A stretch of 21,390 nucleotides of DNA, taken from the NCBI GenBank assembly GCA_964639955.1, contig CAZXGJ010000060.1, positions 1 through 21,390 of the forward strand, read 5' to 3'. This document shows, piece after piece, positions 8,745 to 16,757 of this stretch (within the stretch, counting starts at the first letter, position 1; every line of letters begins with the position of its first letter). Below the pieces are notes generated by a model, which had not been told where the DNA came from, made no database searches, and saw only the letters and a program-made list of their open reading frames with translations. This DNA comes from IGN2 sp964639955. Lineage in GTDB: Bacteria; Bacteroidota; Ignavibacteria; Ignavibacteriales; Ignavibacteriaceae. The position numbers were made by a program, and so were the translations under genes.

Positions 8745-10118
8745 CTACTGCTTAATGTAGTGATAGTAAGAAACTATTGTAGGATAATTTGTAAGGATTC
8801 CATCAAACTGACCTTCATTAATAAATTGCTCAATATAGTTTGCATCGTCCAGCGTCCAGGTAAAAACTTTTCTTCCTTCTGACTGCATTTGTTGAACTGT
8901 AGATGTTTGAGTTCCCTGAGTCCATCTTGGTGCCCAGACTAATGCGTTTGCTTCTCTTACCTGNNNNNNNNNNNNNNNNNNNNNNNNNNNNNNNNNNNNN
9001 NNNNNNNNNNNNNNNNNNNNNNNNNNNNNNNNNNNNNNNNNNNNNNNNNNNNNNNNNNNNNNNACTAATGCGTTTGCTTCTCTTACCTGATCAATCGAAA
9101 GTTCAACAAGACTTGGAACATCCTGATAATCTGGCTGTTCAAGGAATTTTTCATAAACATCATCAGCAGGAATGCCAAGATATATTTTTAAGTTCCTTCC
9201 CATATTAACTGCACGCTGATTAATTTCTGTTAGCAATGCAATTGAATTGGGAACAACATCAACATCTTTTGTATCAAGCCAAACAACTTTAATACTGGTT
9301 TTTTCCAAAACATATTCCAGTGCTTCGCGCAATGATGGAATCTTTTCACCATTTCGTAAAGTTATTAATGTTCTTAATTGAGCCCAGGTAAAATCTTCAA
9401 CTTTACCCCAAATCAGACTTTTCTGACACAGACGAAGATTAATATCACCATCATGATATATAAAAGGAACACCATCCTTTGTTAATCGTGCGTCAATTTC
9501 AACTCCTGTGGTTCCAAATCTCTCAGCTATTTCAAGCATCTCAACTGTATTTTCAGAAACGCCGAGGTAATCTGAATTTCTTCCACCGCCGCGGTGAGCT
9601 AAAATATCAAAATCACTTTGCTTGACTTTGTTGCTGAAAGGTCTTTTGAATTTTAAGGTTATAGGTTTATTTGCTGATTCATTTTCATTTCCGTAGTTGC
9701 CAATAAATTTTATTGTAGTAAAACTTGTATCGCCTGAAAGTATTTCACTGCCTCCTTCATTAGCAGGGATGGTAAAATCAACTGCGCCTGTTTCTGTACT
9801 TGTTGAATATCGCCAGTAACCGAAAAAGTAAATATCTGAGCCAATGTATCCGCTTTCAAGAACTATATAACCGCCATTCTTTCCGGAAAATATTGATAAC
9901 CTGTCACGGTTCCATTTAACTACAACCTGATCGCCGACAAGTTCATTTCCGGCAGTTACTTCGTAAACACCATCCATAATCGGTTTAACATTTCCCGGCA
10001 GCGGAGTAGTCTGACTTAAGAAATTATTTGGATCAACAGTAGGTGTAACTATATCTACTTCATTATTACACGAGTAAAAAAGAAGCAGGCTTGCGAATAA
10101 TATTAATATTTTTTTCAT
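8745..10118 (-). CDS. glycerophosphodiester phosphodiesterase (GDPD) lipoprotein, interrupted by an N gap
   Basis: GDPD enzymes hydrolyse glycerophosphodiesters to glycerol-3-phosphate and an alcohol. The leader ends FYSC (Cys17), indicating a lipoprotein. Residues about 40-160 form an unrecognised beta-rich domain. The catalytic TIM barrel starts with ILAHRGGG (H175, R176), SENT (E189), GVEIDARLTKDGVPFIYHDG (E207, D209, H222) and IPSLREALEYVLE, and ends with WAPRW, VFTWTLDD and FDGILTNYP. All expected catalytic residues are visible. The frame runs through 100 Ns as 457 codons; if the flanking 26-bp repeat is an unmerged contig overlap, the true length is 415 aa, a normal GDPD. It sits 11 bp after one barrel gene and 10 bp before another. 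Confidence 0.9.
   Translation of the reverse strand: MKKILILFASLLLFYSCNNEVDIVTPTVDPNNFLSQTTPLPGNVKPIMDGVYEVTAGNELVGDQVVVKWNRDRLSIFSGKNGGYIVLESGYIGSDIYFFGYWRYSTSTETGAVDFTIPANEGGSEILSGDTSFTTIKFIGNYGNENESANKPITLKFKRPFSNKVKQSDFDILAHRGGGRNSDYLGVSENTVEMLEIAERFGTTGVEIDARLTKDGVPFIYHDGDINLRLCQKSLIWGKVEDFTWAQLRTLITLRNGEKIPSLREALEYVLEKTSIKVVWLDTKDVDVVPNSIALLTEINQRAVNMGRNLKIYLGIPADDVYEKFLEQPDYQDVPSLVELSIDQVREANALXXXXXXXXXXXXXXXXXXXXXXXXXXXXXXXXXXQVREANALVWAPRWTQGTQTSTVQQMQSEGRKVFTWTLDDANYIEQFINEGQFDGILTNYPTIVSYYHYIKQ
8964..9063. other. 100-N scaffold gap
   Basis: Exactly 100 undetermined bases interrupt the GDPD gene. The 26 bases immediately left (8938-8963) and right (9064-9089) are identical, starting actaatgcgt and ending tcttacctg. 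This is the pattern of two contigs that overlap by a short k-mer-sized end and were joined with a default-length gap. Confidence 0.97.
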
Positions 10119-10129
10119 AGTCTAATTCT

Positions 10130-10849
10130 TTAAAAGATAAATGTAAAAGTTGCTTCAGGGATATAAAATGCTCTGTCAAATGTGGAAAATGCTGCCCACA
10201 TCGGGTAATAGAATTTAAGGAAGGTCGACCTGACACCTAGAACAACATAGTTGTCTCCCCAAAAAGGCTGTTCGAGGTAAAAACCAATCGTCCATCCGTT
10301 AAAAAAGTCAAGATCATTTTCAATTTCTGATTCACCGTTTTTTGATGTTTCAGCTAAGTTGAAAACAAGCTCGGATTTTAGAGATATCGTAAACTTTTCA
10401 AACTGATATCCAGCACTGATATTCGGATATAATGCCCAACCTGTAAATTTTGTATCAAAGCCGAATTGCTCAAGCTTACCGAAGTAATATGATAAATCGG
10501 TACCTAATGAAAATCCCCATTTGTCAAACTCATAATTCCATTTAGGACCAAGCATAAAATTGTAAGTTACGATATTGGTTTCAACACTACCCTCGGCTAG
10601 AAAATTTTCCGGTAAACCGTATTTTAGCCGATAAGAGAATAGTGGGGCTCTGAAAACGTCATCAGTCTCAACAACATCTTCAGGGAGTTTAGCGAGCGCT
10701 AAACCTAATGAACTTACTATCTGCCCGGAGTTAAAAGAATGAGGATAAAAAAAAGTGTTGTCATCAAAGTTTAACTGCTGTGCTAATGCAAAATTGTACA
10801 AGACGAACACTTGCAAAAGGAAAGTTTTCAGTAATAATTTTTTAGACAT
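10130..10849 (-). CDS. outer membrane beta-barrel protein (porin-like)
   Basis: A 239-aa exported protein with signal peptide ending ALA|Q (Q24). The mature sequence has regular amphipathic strands (FSYRLKYGLPENFLAEGSVE, WGFSLGTDLSYYFG, FTISLKSELVFNL, YVVLGVRSTFLKFYYP) and ends EATFTFIF, a typical outer membrane C-terminal signal. The pattern suggests 10-12 strands. An AAGG ribosome site lies about 9 nt before the ATG. It is the first gene of the closely packed unit 10849 to 6921 and is followed after 11 bp by the GDPD lipoprotein, so it may admit that enzyme's substrate; this is inference. No specific family is recognised. Confidence 0.72.
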   Translation of the reverse strand: MSKKLLLKTFLLQVFVLYNFALAQQLNFDDNTFFYPHSFNSGQIVSSLGLALAKLPEDVVETDDVFRAPLFSYRLKYGLPENFLAEGSVETNIVTYNFMLGPKWNYEFDKWGFSLGTDLSYYFGKLEQFGFDTKFTGWALYPNISAGYQFEKFTISLKSELVFNLAETSKNGESEIENDLDFFNGWTIGFYLEQPFWGDNYVVLGVRSTFLKFYYPMWAAFSTFDRAFYIPEATFTFIF

Positions 10850-10997
10850 TGGACTGCCTTAATTTGTAATTTTTAACTAGTTTCTTAAAGATAGCAATAA
10901 GTTAAATTAAATTAGTTTTTATTGACTTATCAGTAAATAGTTATTTAGTCCTATATTATTTTAATTACCATTTAAAGAACTGAGATAAAAAATTTTC

Positions 10998-11909
10998 TCA
11001 ATAGAACGCCGTCTGAAAGGCGACTGAAATAGTTGAGAAGTCACCTCCAACTCTTATAACTGCACCGGTACTGTATGCTAACTTTATCGAACTCACTCTG
11101 CTAACCGGAAAGTTGAATGTTGCACCGATACGTGAGTTATTTTGCCTGTCATCTTTGTAAACATTATTTATTGCTGACTGACCACCAGTGTAATATGTAA
11201 AGTCTATTGCTCCCCACATTAAAGGATTAAAACTATAAATAACGTGAGTCTGGAAAGTTATCAATGGATCCTGGCTGCGCAAAGAATTACCAGGGTAAAA
11301 TGATTTGTTCTCGGTAAATAACCAGACCCCAGCATATAGATCAAATAACCAATGCTTACTGATATAATAAGATAATCCGATTTCAGGCTTAAACGACCAG
11401 CGGTTAGTACCCAGGTTTATTAATTTATCGTTGAAAAATTGTCCTGTCGGTGCTGTGACTGTGAGACTTACTCCCAAAACAGTTTGAGGTGAAGATTTTG
11501 CGAACTCTTCGACAGTTGCAGCCGGAGCTCCTAAAAATAAAACTGATACCCTGAAACGTGTATCACCAAATCCGTTACGAGTTATACTTGAATCTTCACC
11601 AATTACTTTGCCGGATGCTTGTGCCCAGGAGTAGGGAAGAACAACATATGCCTGGGAAGTTAGACCAAACAGACTGAATGTCCTTGCAATTCCGAGCATT
11701 GGTGACTCTACTTTTGCTTCCAGATCTTTAATTGGTAATGTTGGATCCAGAACAACACTTCCATAAGTGTAGTTGAAACCGGCAATCAAAACTGTTGCAT
11801 CAACAGGAACTCTGGCATAAGCTCTTGGGTCAAGATCCTGTGCTAATAATCTGCCTGTTAGAAACAATGAGATACCGAATAACAGCAAATAGTAAAATTT
11901 AAAACTCAT
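10998..11909 (-). CDS. MetA-pathway-type outer membrane porin ('transporter')
   Basis: A 303-aa exported protein with signal peptide ending LLA|Q (Q24). The mature start DLDPRAYARVPVDATVLIAG, then FNYTYG, SWAQASGKV, GFGDTRFRVSVLFLGAPA and TVTAPTGQFFNDKLINLGTN match the family annotated as putative MetA-pathway of phenol degradation or 'transporter'. It ends in VAFQTAFY, a barrel insertion signal. These are outer membrane channels of largely unknown substrate. A GGAG site lies about 7 nt before the ATG. It follows the DUF2252 gene by 56 bp and may be co-transcribed with it. A 148-bp AT-rich gap separates it from the next gene downstream. Confidence 0.8.
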   Translation of the reverse strand: MSFKFYYLLLFGISLFLTGRLLAQDLDPRAYARVPVDATVLIAGFNYTYGSVVLDPTLPIKDLEAKVESPMLGIARTFSLFGLTSQAYVVLPYSWAQASGKVIGEDSSITRNGFGDTRFRVSVLFLGAPAATVEEFAKSSPQTVLGVSLTVTAPTGQFFNDKLINLGTNRWSFKPEIGLSYYISKHWLFDLYAGVWLFTENKSFYPGNSLRSQDPLITFQTHVIYSFNPLMWGAIDFTYYTGGQSAINNVYKDDRQNNSRIGATFNFPVSRVSSIKLAYSTGAVIRVGGDFSTISVAFQTAFY

Positions 11910-11965
11910 TGATCATCTCCAATTAAAAAAATGATTCAGTAATCCTGAACAAAATAATTTCATTT

Positions 11966-13387
11966 TTATTCTTTCACTGAAGCAACTTTTATTCTTCCGC
12001 TCTTTGCGGCACTAACCAGTGCCTGATAATCTTTTTCAGTCTGATCAGTATAAGCAAAAGCAAAGTTTACCATTGCTTCATCCAGTTCATCGCTTTTACC
12101 GACATATCCTGCTATCATTGCTGCATCACCGGATTTAGCGTGAGCCAGTGCTAACGCCCAGGCACACAATGAACTGTACTGATCCATATTTTCTGTCTTA
12201 ACTTTTTTAGGATCAAACTCAACTCCGCCCTTCATATCTCTTAACTGGCGAACATAATATTGCATTCCGTTCTGTTCTCCCCATCCAAGAAAAATATCAG
12301 GAGCGCCTTGTATCAATCTCTGTCCTGCAACAACTCTCTGACCTTGATTTGAGTAAATGGATTTTTGAAGATATGGTTCAATGACAGAGGGTTGTGCCTC
12401 TTTCAGTTGAAGAAATAACGGATCGTCAGAGTGATTCCCTATAAGTAAAATTATCCAGCATCTTGTTCCAACGCTTCCCACACCAACAACTTTTCGTGCT
12501 GCATCAACTATACGATACTGTTTAAGTATAGTCTTGCGATCATCAGCGAGTGAACTGAAATAAGATTCAAGAAACAAACCCAGTGCTTCTTTGATTGTCC
12601 GTCCGGTTTCCGTTTTAGTTTCCCTGACTATGAATGGTGCATTTTCTTTCAGAAGAAATTTTTCATCCACAAGGTCAGTGAGTTTACCAAGCACCTGCAT
12701 ATGTGTCCGCTGACGGGCTTTGCTAATTATTTTTTCTGCGCCTGCTCGTGCTGATGGAGTTAATGATTTCAGGATATCATTCTCATTGATTGTTGAATAC
12801 CATAATTCGAGATTTCCCATCTGAGCATATTGTCTCACTCGTTTGCGATATGTTTTTACCGCGACCATAACCGATTCTTCAATTTTAATTGTACTTGCAT
12901 TCAAAAATCTTCCGGCAGCTGCAATACTTGCTACGAGCCGTTTAAGATCCCATTCCCATGGTCCGGGCAGTGTTTCATCAAAATCATTAATTCCAAAAAC
13001 AAGGTTGCGTTCAGCTGAGGCGAAAACACCAAAGTTTGCAATATGCATATCACCGCAAGCCTGAACATTAATTCCTGTAGTTGAACCATCAGCTGCCAGA
13101 TCAGCAGCCATAATTGCTGCTGCTCCACGTAGAAATGCAAACGGAGAACCGAGCATTCTTGCATACCTTACGGGTACCAGATCAGGAATTCGGGTTTTTG
13201 CCTGCTCTTCTAAAATTGAAATCGGATCTATACGATTATCAGCGGTTTTATATTCACCTTGCTTGATACGAGGAAATTTATCGCGAAGCTTTTTGCCTGC
13301 AATAATTCGTTCCTCTATACTAAGCTGCTTTGACTGAAAATGATCTAATAATTTATTGCTTATAATAACAGCATTCAGACTTTCTTG
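11966..13387 (-). CDS. DUF2252 family protein, N-terminal coding region lacks a standard start
   Basis: The DUF2252 core is unmistakable: SPFAFLRGAAAIMAADLAAD, then ACGDMHIANFGVFA, INDFDETLPGPWEWDLKRL, VVGVGSVGTRCWIILL, FLQLKEAQPS, RVVAGQRLIQG and YYVRQLRDMKGG. No export signal is visible, so it is probably cytoplasmic. The first ATG (13156) lies inside the conserved region, giving 396 aa. The same frame is open 77 codons further, to a TAA at 13390-13388, and encodes normal family sequence (ERIIAGKKLRDKFPRIKQGE, DPISILEEQ, RIPDLVPVRYARM). No ATG, GTG or TTG is in that stretch; a CTG lies at 13378. An in-frame ATG at 13411 sits just before the TAA (MLSILFL-stop). Either an unusual start is used or the 5' end is mutated. 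Function of the family is unknown. Confidence 0.85.
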   Translation of the reverse strand, partial: QESLNAVIISNKLLDHFQSKQLSIEERIIAGKKLRDKFPRIKQGEYKTADNRIDPISILEEQAKTRIPDLVPVRYARMLGSPFAFLRGAAAIMAADLAADGSTTGINVQACGDMHIANFGVFASAERNLVFGINDFDETLPGPWEWDLKRLVASIAAAGRFLNASTIKIEESVMVAVKTYRKRVRQYAQMGNLELWYSTINENDILKSLTPSARAGAEKIISKARQRTHMQVLGKLTDLVDEKFLLKENAPFIVRETKTETGRTIKEALGLFLESYFSSLADDRKTILKQYRIVDAARKVVGVGSVGTRCWIILLIGNHSDDPLFLQLKEAQPSVIEPYLQKSIYSNQGQRVVAGQRLIQGAPDIFLGWGEQNGMQYYVRQLRDMKGGVEFDPKKVKTENMDQYSSLCAWALALAHAKSGDAAMIAGYVGKSDELDEAMVNFAFAYTDQTEKDYQALVSAAKSGRIKVASVKE

Positions 13388-13414
13388 TTACAAGAATAAT
13401 ATTGATAACATTCT

Positions 13415-14032
13415 TTATTTAATTGTCAGCGGGGCTTTCAAAGGAACTTCAACTAAAGTTCCTGCCGGTATCTGAATATGATTTTTTCCGGAACTTAAAA
13501 CAGCCAGACCGCCTGCAATCAATGCACCTGTACCGGAACCGCTGCCACCGCCAAATGCACCGCCAATCAAAGCACCTGCACCAACCATTTTTGCAGTATT
13601 ACCTTTTCCGCCCTCAACACCAATTGGTTCAGTTACAATTTCAGTTAATTGGTTATTGATCATTAAACCAGTGAATTCAAAAGTAAGCTTTGATCCTCCG
13701 AGTACTTTTCCACCGCGGCACTCGTCAATTCGTCCATAGATAGTTGACCCTTTAGGTGCTATTACTTTTCCATCATATACAAAGTCAACTTCCAAAACCT
13801 CAGTAAAAGTAGACCCAGCCGGGTTTGTAGCCGTGCTTAGAGGTTGAGATAAATTTACCATTAATTTTGTGCCGGCAGGTATAGTAATTCCAGTTACTGC
13901 TTCAGTAGTAGTTGGAGTTTGCACAGCAGTTGAATCCTTTGTTTGCACTGAATCTGTTTGAGCAATGGAAATCGATTGCACAACGAATAAAAAGAGTGTG
14001 CAAAAAAATAAGTATGATAATTTGTTAGACAA
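13415..14032 (-). CDS. glycine-zipper envelope protein with paired IPAGT motifs
   Basis: The frame opens at ATG 14047 (210 aa), but that ATG is followed by a near-perfect ribosome site (AAGGAGG, 14044-14038) and, 5 nt later, a TTG at 14032. I prefer the TTG: it gives a compact signal peptide ending SIA|Q. The mature protein has IPAGTKLMVNLSQPL near residue 56 (numbered from the ATG), a beta-rich region with APKGSTIYGRI, a glycine zipper at about 155-185 (MVGAGALIGGAFGGGSGSGT) and a second IPAGTLVEVPLKAPL at 193. Glycine zippers often insert in membranes or mediate packing. It lies 22 bp after the BamA-like gene. Function is unknown. Confidence 0.72.
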   Translation of the reverse strand: MSNKLSYLFFCTLFLFVVQSISIAQTDSVQTKDSTAVQTPTTTEAVTGITIPAGTKLMVNLSQPLSTATNPAGSTFTEVLEVDFVYDGKVIAPKGSTIYGRIDECRGGKVLGGSKLTFEFTGLMINNQLTEIVTEPIGVEGGKGNTAKMVGAGALIGGAFGGGSGSGTGALIAGGLAVLSSGKNHIQIPAGTLVEVPLKAPLTIK

Positions 14033-14037
14033 ATCGT

Positions 14038-14044
14038 CCTCCTT
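14038..14044 (-). promoter_or_regulatory. ribosome binding site deciding a TTG start
   Basis: AAGGAGG lies 5 nt upstream of TTG 14032 and inside the frame of the longer ATG-initiated version. Its strength and spacing favour the TTG as the true start. Confidence 0.6.
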
Positions 14045-14069
14045 CATAATTTATAAATAACTTTTTAAT

Positions 14070-15194
14070 TTAAAATGCTTCCTCAATTCCAAAGTAAATT
14101 CCGGTGCTGCCACTTCGGTTGATCCCTATATCTACTCTAACATTAACCTTTTGTTCTTCATTAAACAAAAACCTAAGTCCGGCCCCATAACTAAATTCAA
14201 ATTGATCAATTCTTATTTTATCGGGTGATGTTGCAACCGCTCCAGTTCCGGCAAAAAGTACATAACCCAAACGCCACCAAAAAATCTGGCGGTATTCAAG
14301 CTGAATAGTAAAGTACACATTATCACGATATCTGCCATAATAATATCCTCTCATCCTGTTCTGGCCGCCCATTGACGGTATTTTATAGAAAGGAATATCA
14401 CCACCTGAAGCTGTAAAAAATGCCTGACCAGCAAGCACTTGATCTTTATTGAATGAATTGTAATGCCTCACATCCAGTTCAAATGAATAAAAGTTAAAAT
14501 CTCCCATAGGATATGATAAAAATTTTAATGATGAGTATTTTCCATCATTAGGGAAGAATAGGTTATCTCTTGAATCCCAAACAGCTTGAATTCCCATTCC
14601 AAAAAAGGTTCCACCGTCGCTGCCAGTAACTGCATTATCTATCAATTCCTGATTCGTCTGCTTATCTACCATTTCAGTATAATTATAATCAAGTATGAGT
14701 CCCGTTCTATCGCTGGTAAACCAGTATGAAGGAATTTGAACGTAAAGAGTAGCTGTGTAAACACGCGAAATATAATCTTCATTACCATCATCCGGGGAAT
14801 TCGGACCGATGCCAAAATATTTATCAACGAAATAACCGAAACTTAATGGCATATTTACATACAGTTTATTATCATTAAAATAAAACGCAGGATCTAAAGT
14901 CACTTTGTATTGTGCTTTTGTAGAATAGTAACCTCCGAGTACAACTTTTGAAGGCAAAATTACAGTATCATCAGCAGTATAAAAAACCATTATTCCGCCA
15001 ACTCCAAATGCCAGTTCTGTTTCCGGGGTGTAGTAAATGTACGGATAGCCATTTAATGACATTTCTCTTTTGCTGGTGGAATCAGATTCACTTTCGTTAT
15101 CGTTTTTTTCTTGACCGAATGTCATATGTGAAAATAAAATTATGGCCATCGTCAGAATTACTACTTGAAAATATTTTATTAAGACATTAATCAT
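14070..15194 (-). CDS. BamA/TamA-like outer membrane protein (surface antigen D15 barrel)
   Basis: A 374-aa exported protein with signal peptide ending TFG|Q (Q28). A short Ser/Asp/Glu-rich stretch (about 31-44) replaces POTRA domains; the rest is a barrel. Omp85-type marks are VWDSRDNLFFPNDGKYSSL at 205-223, where 'D-R-N-FP--G' is typical of D15 barrels, and MGGQNRMRGYYYGRYRD at about 275-291, which contains the loop-6 RG motif. It ends GIYFGIEEAF. BamA proper is about 800 aa with five POTRA domains, so this is a barrel-only member, often labelled 'BamA/TamA family'. Its role is unlikely to be the main assembly machine. The ATG has only a weak ribosome site. Confidence 0.82.
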   Translation of the reverse strand: MINVLIKYFQVVILTMAIILFSHMTFGQEKNDNESESDSTSKREMSLNGYPYIYYTPETELAFGVGGIMVFYTADDTVILPSKVVLGGYYSTKAQYKVTLDPAFYFNDNKLYVNMPLSFGYFVDKYFGIGPNSPDDGNEDYISRVYTATLYVQIPSYWFTSDRTGLILDYNYTEMVDKQTNQELIDNAVTGSDGGTFFGMGIQAVWDSRDNLFFPNDGKYSSLKFLSYPMGDFNFYSFELDVRHYNSFNKDQVLAGQAFFTASGGDIPFYKIPSMGGQNRMRGYYYGRYRDNVYFTIQLEYRQIFWWRLGYVLFAGTGAVATSPDKIRIDQFEFSYGAGLRFLFNEEQKVNVRVDIGINRSGSTGIYFGIEEAF

Positions 15195-15252
15195 ATTTCG
15201 CTTTGAAGAGCTGCAGGCTGCAGAAAATTCACAACCGGCTATTGCTTATTTG

Positions 15253-15723
15253 TTACTCACCATCAGACGTCTTTGCAAAAGGTAAATTTTCAGCAATGCT
15301 CAGGTCCAATATTAATTGAATCTGGTTTTCGAGCTGCATATATTTTGCTGCAACAATCGGTGTTAATACTTCAGCAAATTTTTTGTAATACTTCTGATTC
15401 AGATCTAATCTATCATCAAGAAAACTGAAGGAAGCTTTAATCAGTTCATCAGCTTTCTCATTTGTAAGACTATCATAGTTTGCTGCAAAATCTTTAATGT
15501 TTGCTATTCGTTTGTTTGATAGTTTTTCTAATTCGTATTCGAATTCAGTGTAGATTGGCCAGAAAGCTGCTGACTGCTGCTCTGTAAACTGCATTGTCTC
15601 TGTTATGATTGCTTTCTTGTCAGTTTTTACTTCTGACTTCAGAATCTCGATATAGCTATCCGCATCCTGTGCAAATACATTTGCCAGTGAAAATAAAAAA
15701 GCGAATAAAAATAATTTTTTCAT
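15253..15723 (-). CDS. small helical periplasmic protein (Spy/CpxP-like character)
   Basis: A 156-aa exported protein with signal peptide ending VFA|Q (Q19). The mature part is almost all helix and highly charged: MQFTEQQSAAFWPIYTEFEY, ELEKLSNKRIANIKDF, FLDDRLDLNQKYYKKFAEVL, AAKYMQLENQIQLIL. The order 'T--Q...FWP.Y..F...L' then 'YY.KF...L.P..A..Y.QLE' resembles small Bacteroidota periplasmic proteins loosely related to Spy/CpxP chaperones; I do not see a clean LTxxQ repeat, so the family link is tentative. A strong AGGAGAAA ribosome site precedes the ATG. It lies 58 bp upstream of the BamA-like barrel gene; a chaperone role for the barrels is speculation. Confidence 0.7.
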   Translation of the reverse strand: MKKLFLFAFLFSLANVFAQDADSYIEILKSEVKTDKKAIITETMQFTEQQSAAFWPIYTEFEYELEKLSNKRIANIKDFAANYDSLTNEKADELIKASFSFLDDRLDLNQKYYKKFAEVLTPIVAAKYMQLENQIQLILDLSIAENLPFAKTSDGE

Positions 15724-15858
15724 TTTTGTTTCTCCTATTTAATTGTCTGAATACTTTGTTTAGTTTTTATTTTGTTTCTGTTGTCTTGTATCGGTAAATG
15801 AGTTAATTCTAAATCGCTCATTACAGAACCTTGTTATGAACTTGCCCGTCTGAATAAA

Positions 15859-16602
15859 TTAAAAATTAAAAACTGCTGCAAGACCAAATCCGTGATTAAA
15901 AGTATCATAAAGAAAATAATTTTTACCTTCACCTTCCTGATAATCAACACTTAAAAACTCTATAACTAAGTGCAAGGGCAAAGAGCTCGCTGAAATTATA
16001 TCCCAGCTCCGCATTTCCAAACCATGCAAAATCAGAACCGCCGAGACCTATATCGCACGCACTGACGTATACCATTTTTCTGCAAAATCAGTTTTGTATC
16101 TTGAGCCTATGAAGACATCAAACCAATTTTTTTGACTAGAGGTATTTGAATCATCGACTTGAATATCAACCTCCATATCATAAAACCTGCTTGCTAATAA
16201 CAATTCAAATGTTTGGGAAATCCTGTAACCAATGGCGCCTTCCACCACCCATTCCTTTAAATCTAATGAACCGGCTTTTGTAATAGTGGTGTTTCCAATC
16301 GTCTTTTGAACTTGCGTCTCTTGTCCAAGTCCCATATAAAACACATCTGCAATTAAACTTACGCTTGGATTTCTAGCTTCAAAATGTCCGCCCATAGTAA
16401 ACTGAAGATTTTTTAATAAATCCGTTGGCGTTGCATCAACTTGCTGCTCTAATACAGCCACCCCGACTGTTCCATCTATTCCTGCAAACCAACCATAAAG
16501 TGAAGTATTAAATTCCCAATCTGTTTGTGCGTTTATATCGCCAATACTAATAAGTAGAAAGAAAAATATTATGATAAATTTTAAGTGCTTGAGTATGTTC
16601 AT
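15859..16602 (-). pseudogene. outer membrane beta-barrel gene broken by two small insertions
   Basis: The intact 5' part begins best at ATG 16602 (ribosome site AAGGGA, signal peptide ending INA|Q); an in-frame ATG at 16644 gives a poorer leader. The frame reads to SVRAI and stops at 16048. Removing an extra TA in the tata at 16068-16071 restores WYVSACDIGLGGSDFAWFG, NAELGYNFSELFALALSYRV. Removing one base from the five-A/T run at 15953-15957 then restores LSVDYQEGEGKNYF and NHGFGLAAVFNF with a TAA at 15859. Together the two insertions add 3 nt. The restored protein is about 246 aa, with a complete barrel ending in an aromatic. Real decay and sequencing or assembly error are both possible. 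Confidence 0.7.
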
Positions 16603-16711
16603 AATTTTAGTTTCCCTTATAGTTTTTAATAGATAGATTTTCAATCTTCTTTTATTCGCCTATCTTAATTTCCAACTAATGTTTTGTTAGAGTACTTTAA
16701 AAAAGTTTTAA

Positions 16712-16740
16712 TAAAAACGGTCATCAAAATTGGTGACCGT
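16712..16740 (-). terminator. rho-independent terminator after the arylsulfatase gene
   Basis: On the minus strand, ACGGTCACC pairs with GATGACCGT (9 bp including one G-T wobble) around the loop AATTTT, and is followed immediately by TTTTTATT. It starts 18 nt after the sulfatase stop. It isolates the sulfatase transcript from the barrel gene downstream. Confidence 0.85.
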
Positions 16741-16757
16741 TTAAACTATTTCGTTCC

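Noticed and set aside
8938..9089. A true 26-bp duplication or mobile-element target site flanking the N run
   Set aside because: A contig-end overlap explains the identical ends and the exact 100-N length, and the collapsed sequence gives a normal GDPD protein.
12931..13164. 77-aa minus-strand frame overlapping the DUF2252 gene
   Set aside because: It is an out-of-frame reading of the conserved DUF2252 core and has no family character.
14070..15194. Main BamA of the outer membrane assembly machine
   Set aside because: It lacks POTRA domains and is less than half the usual length; only the D15-type barrel is present.
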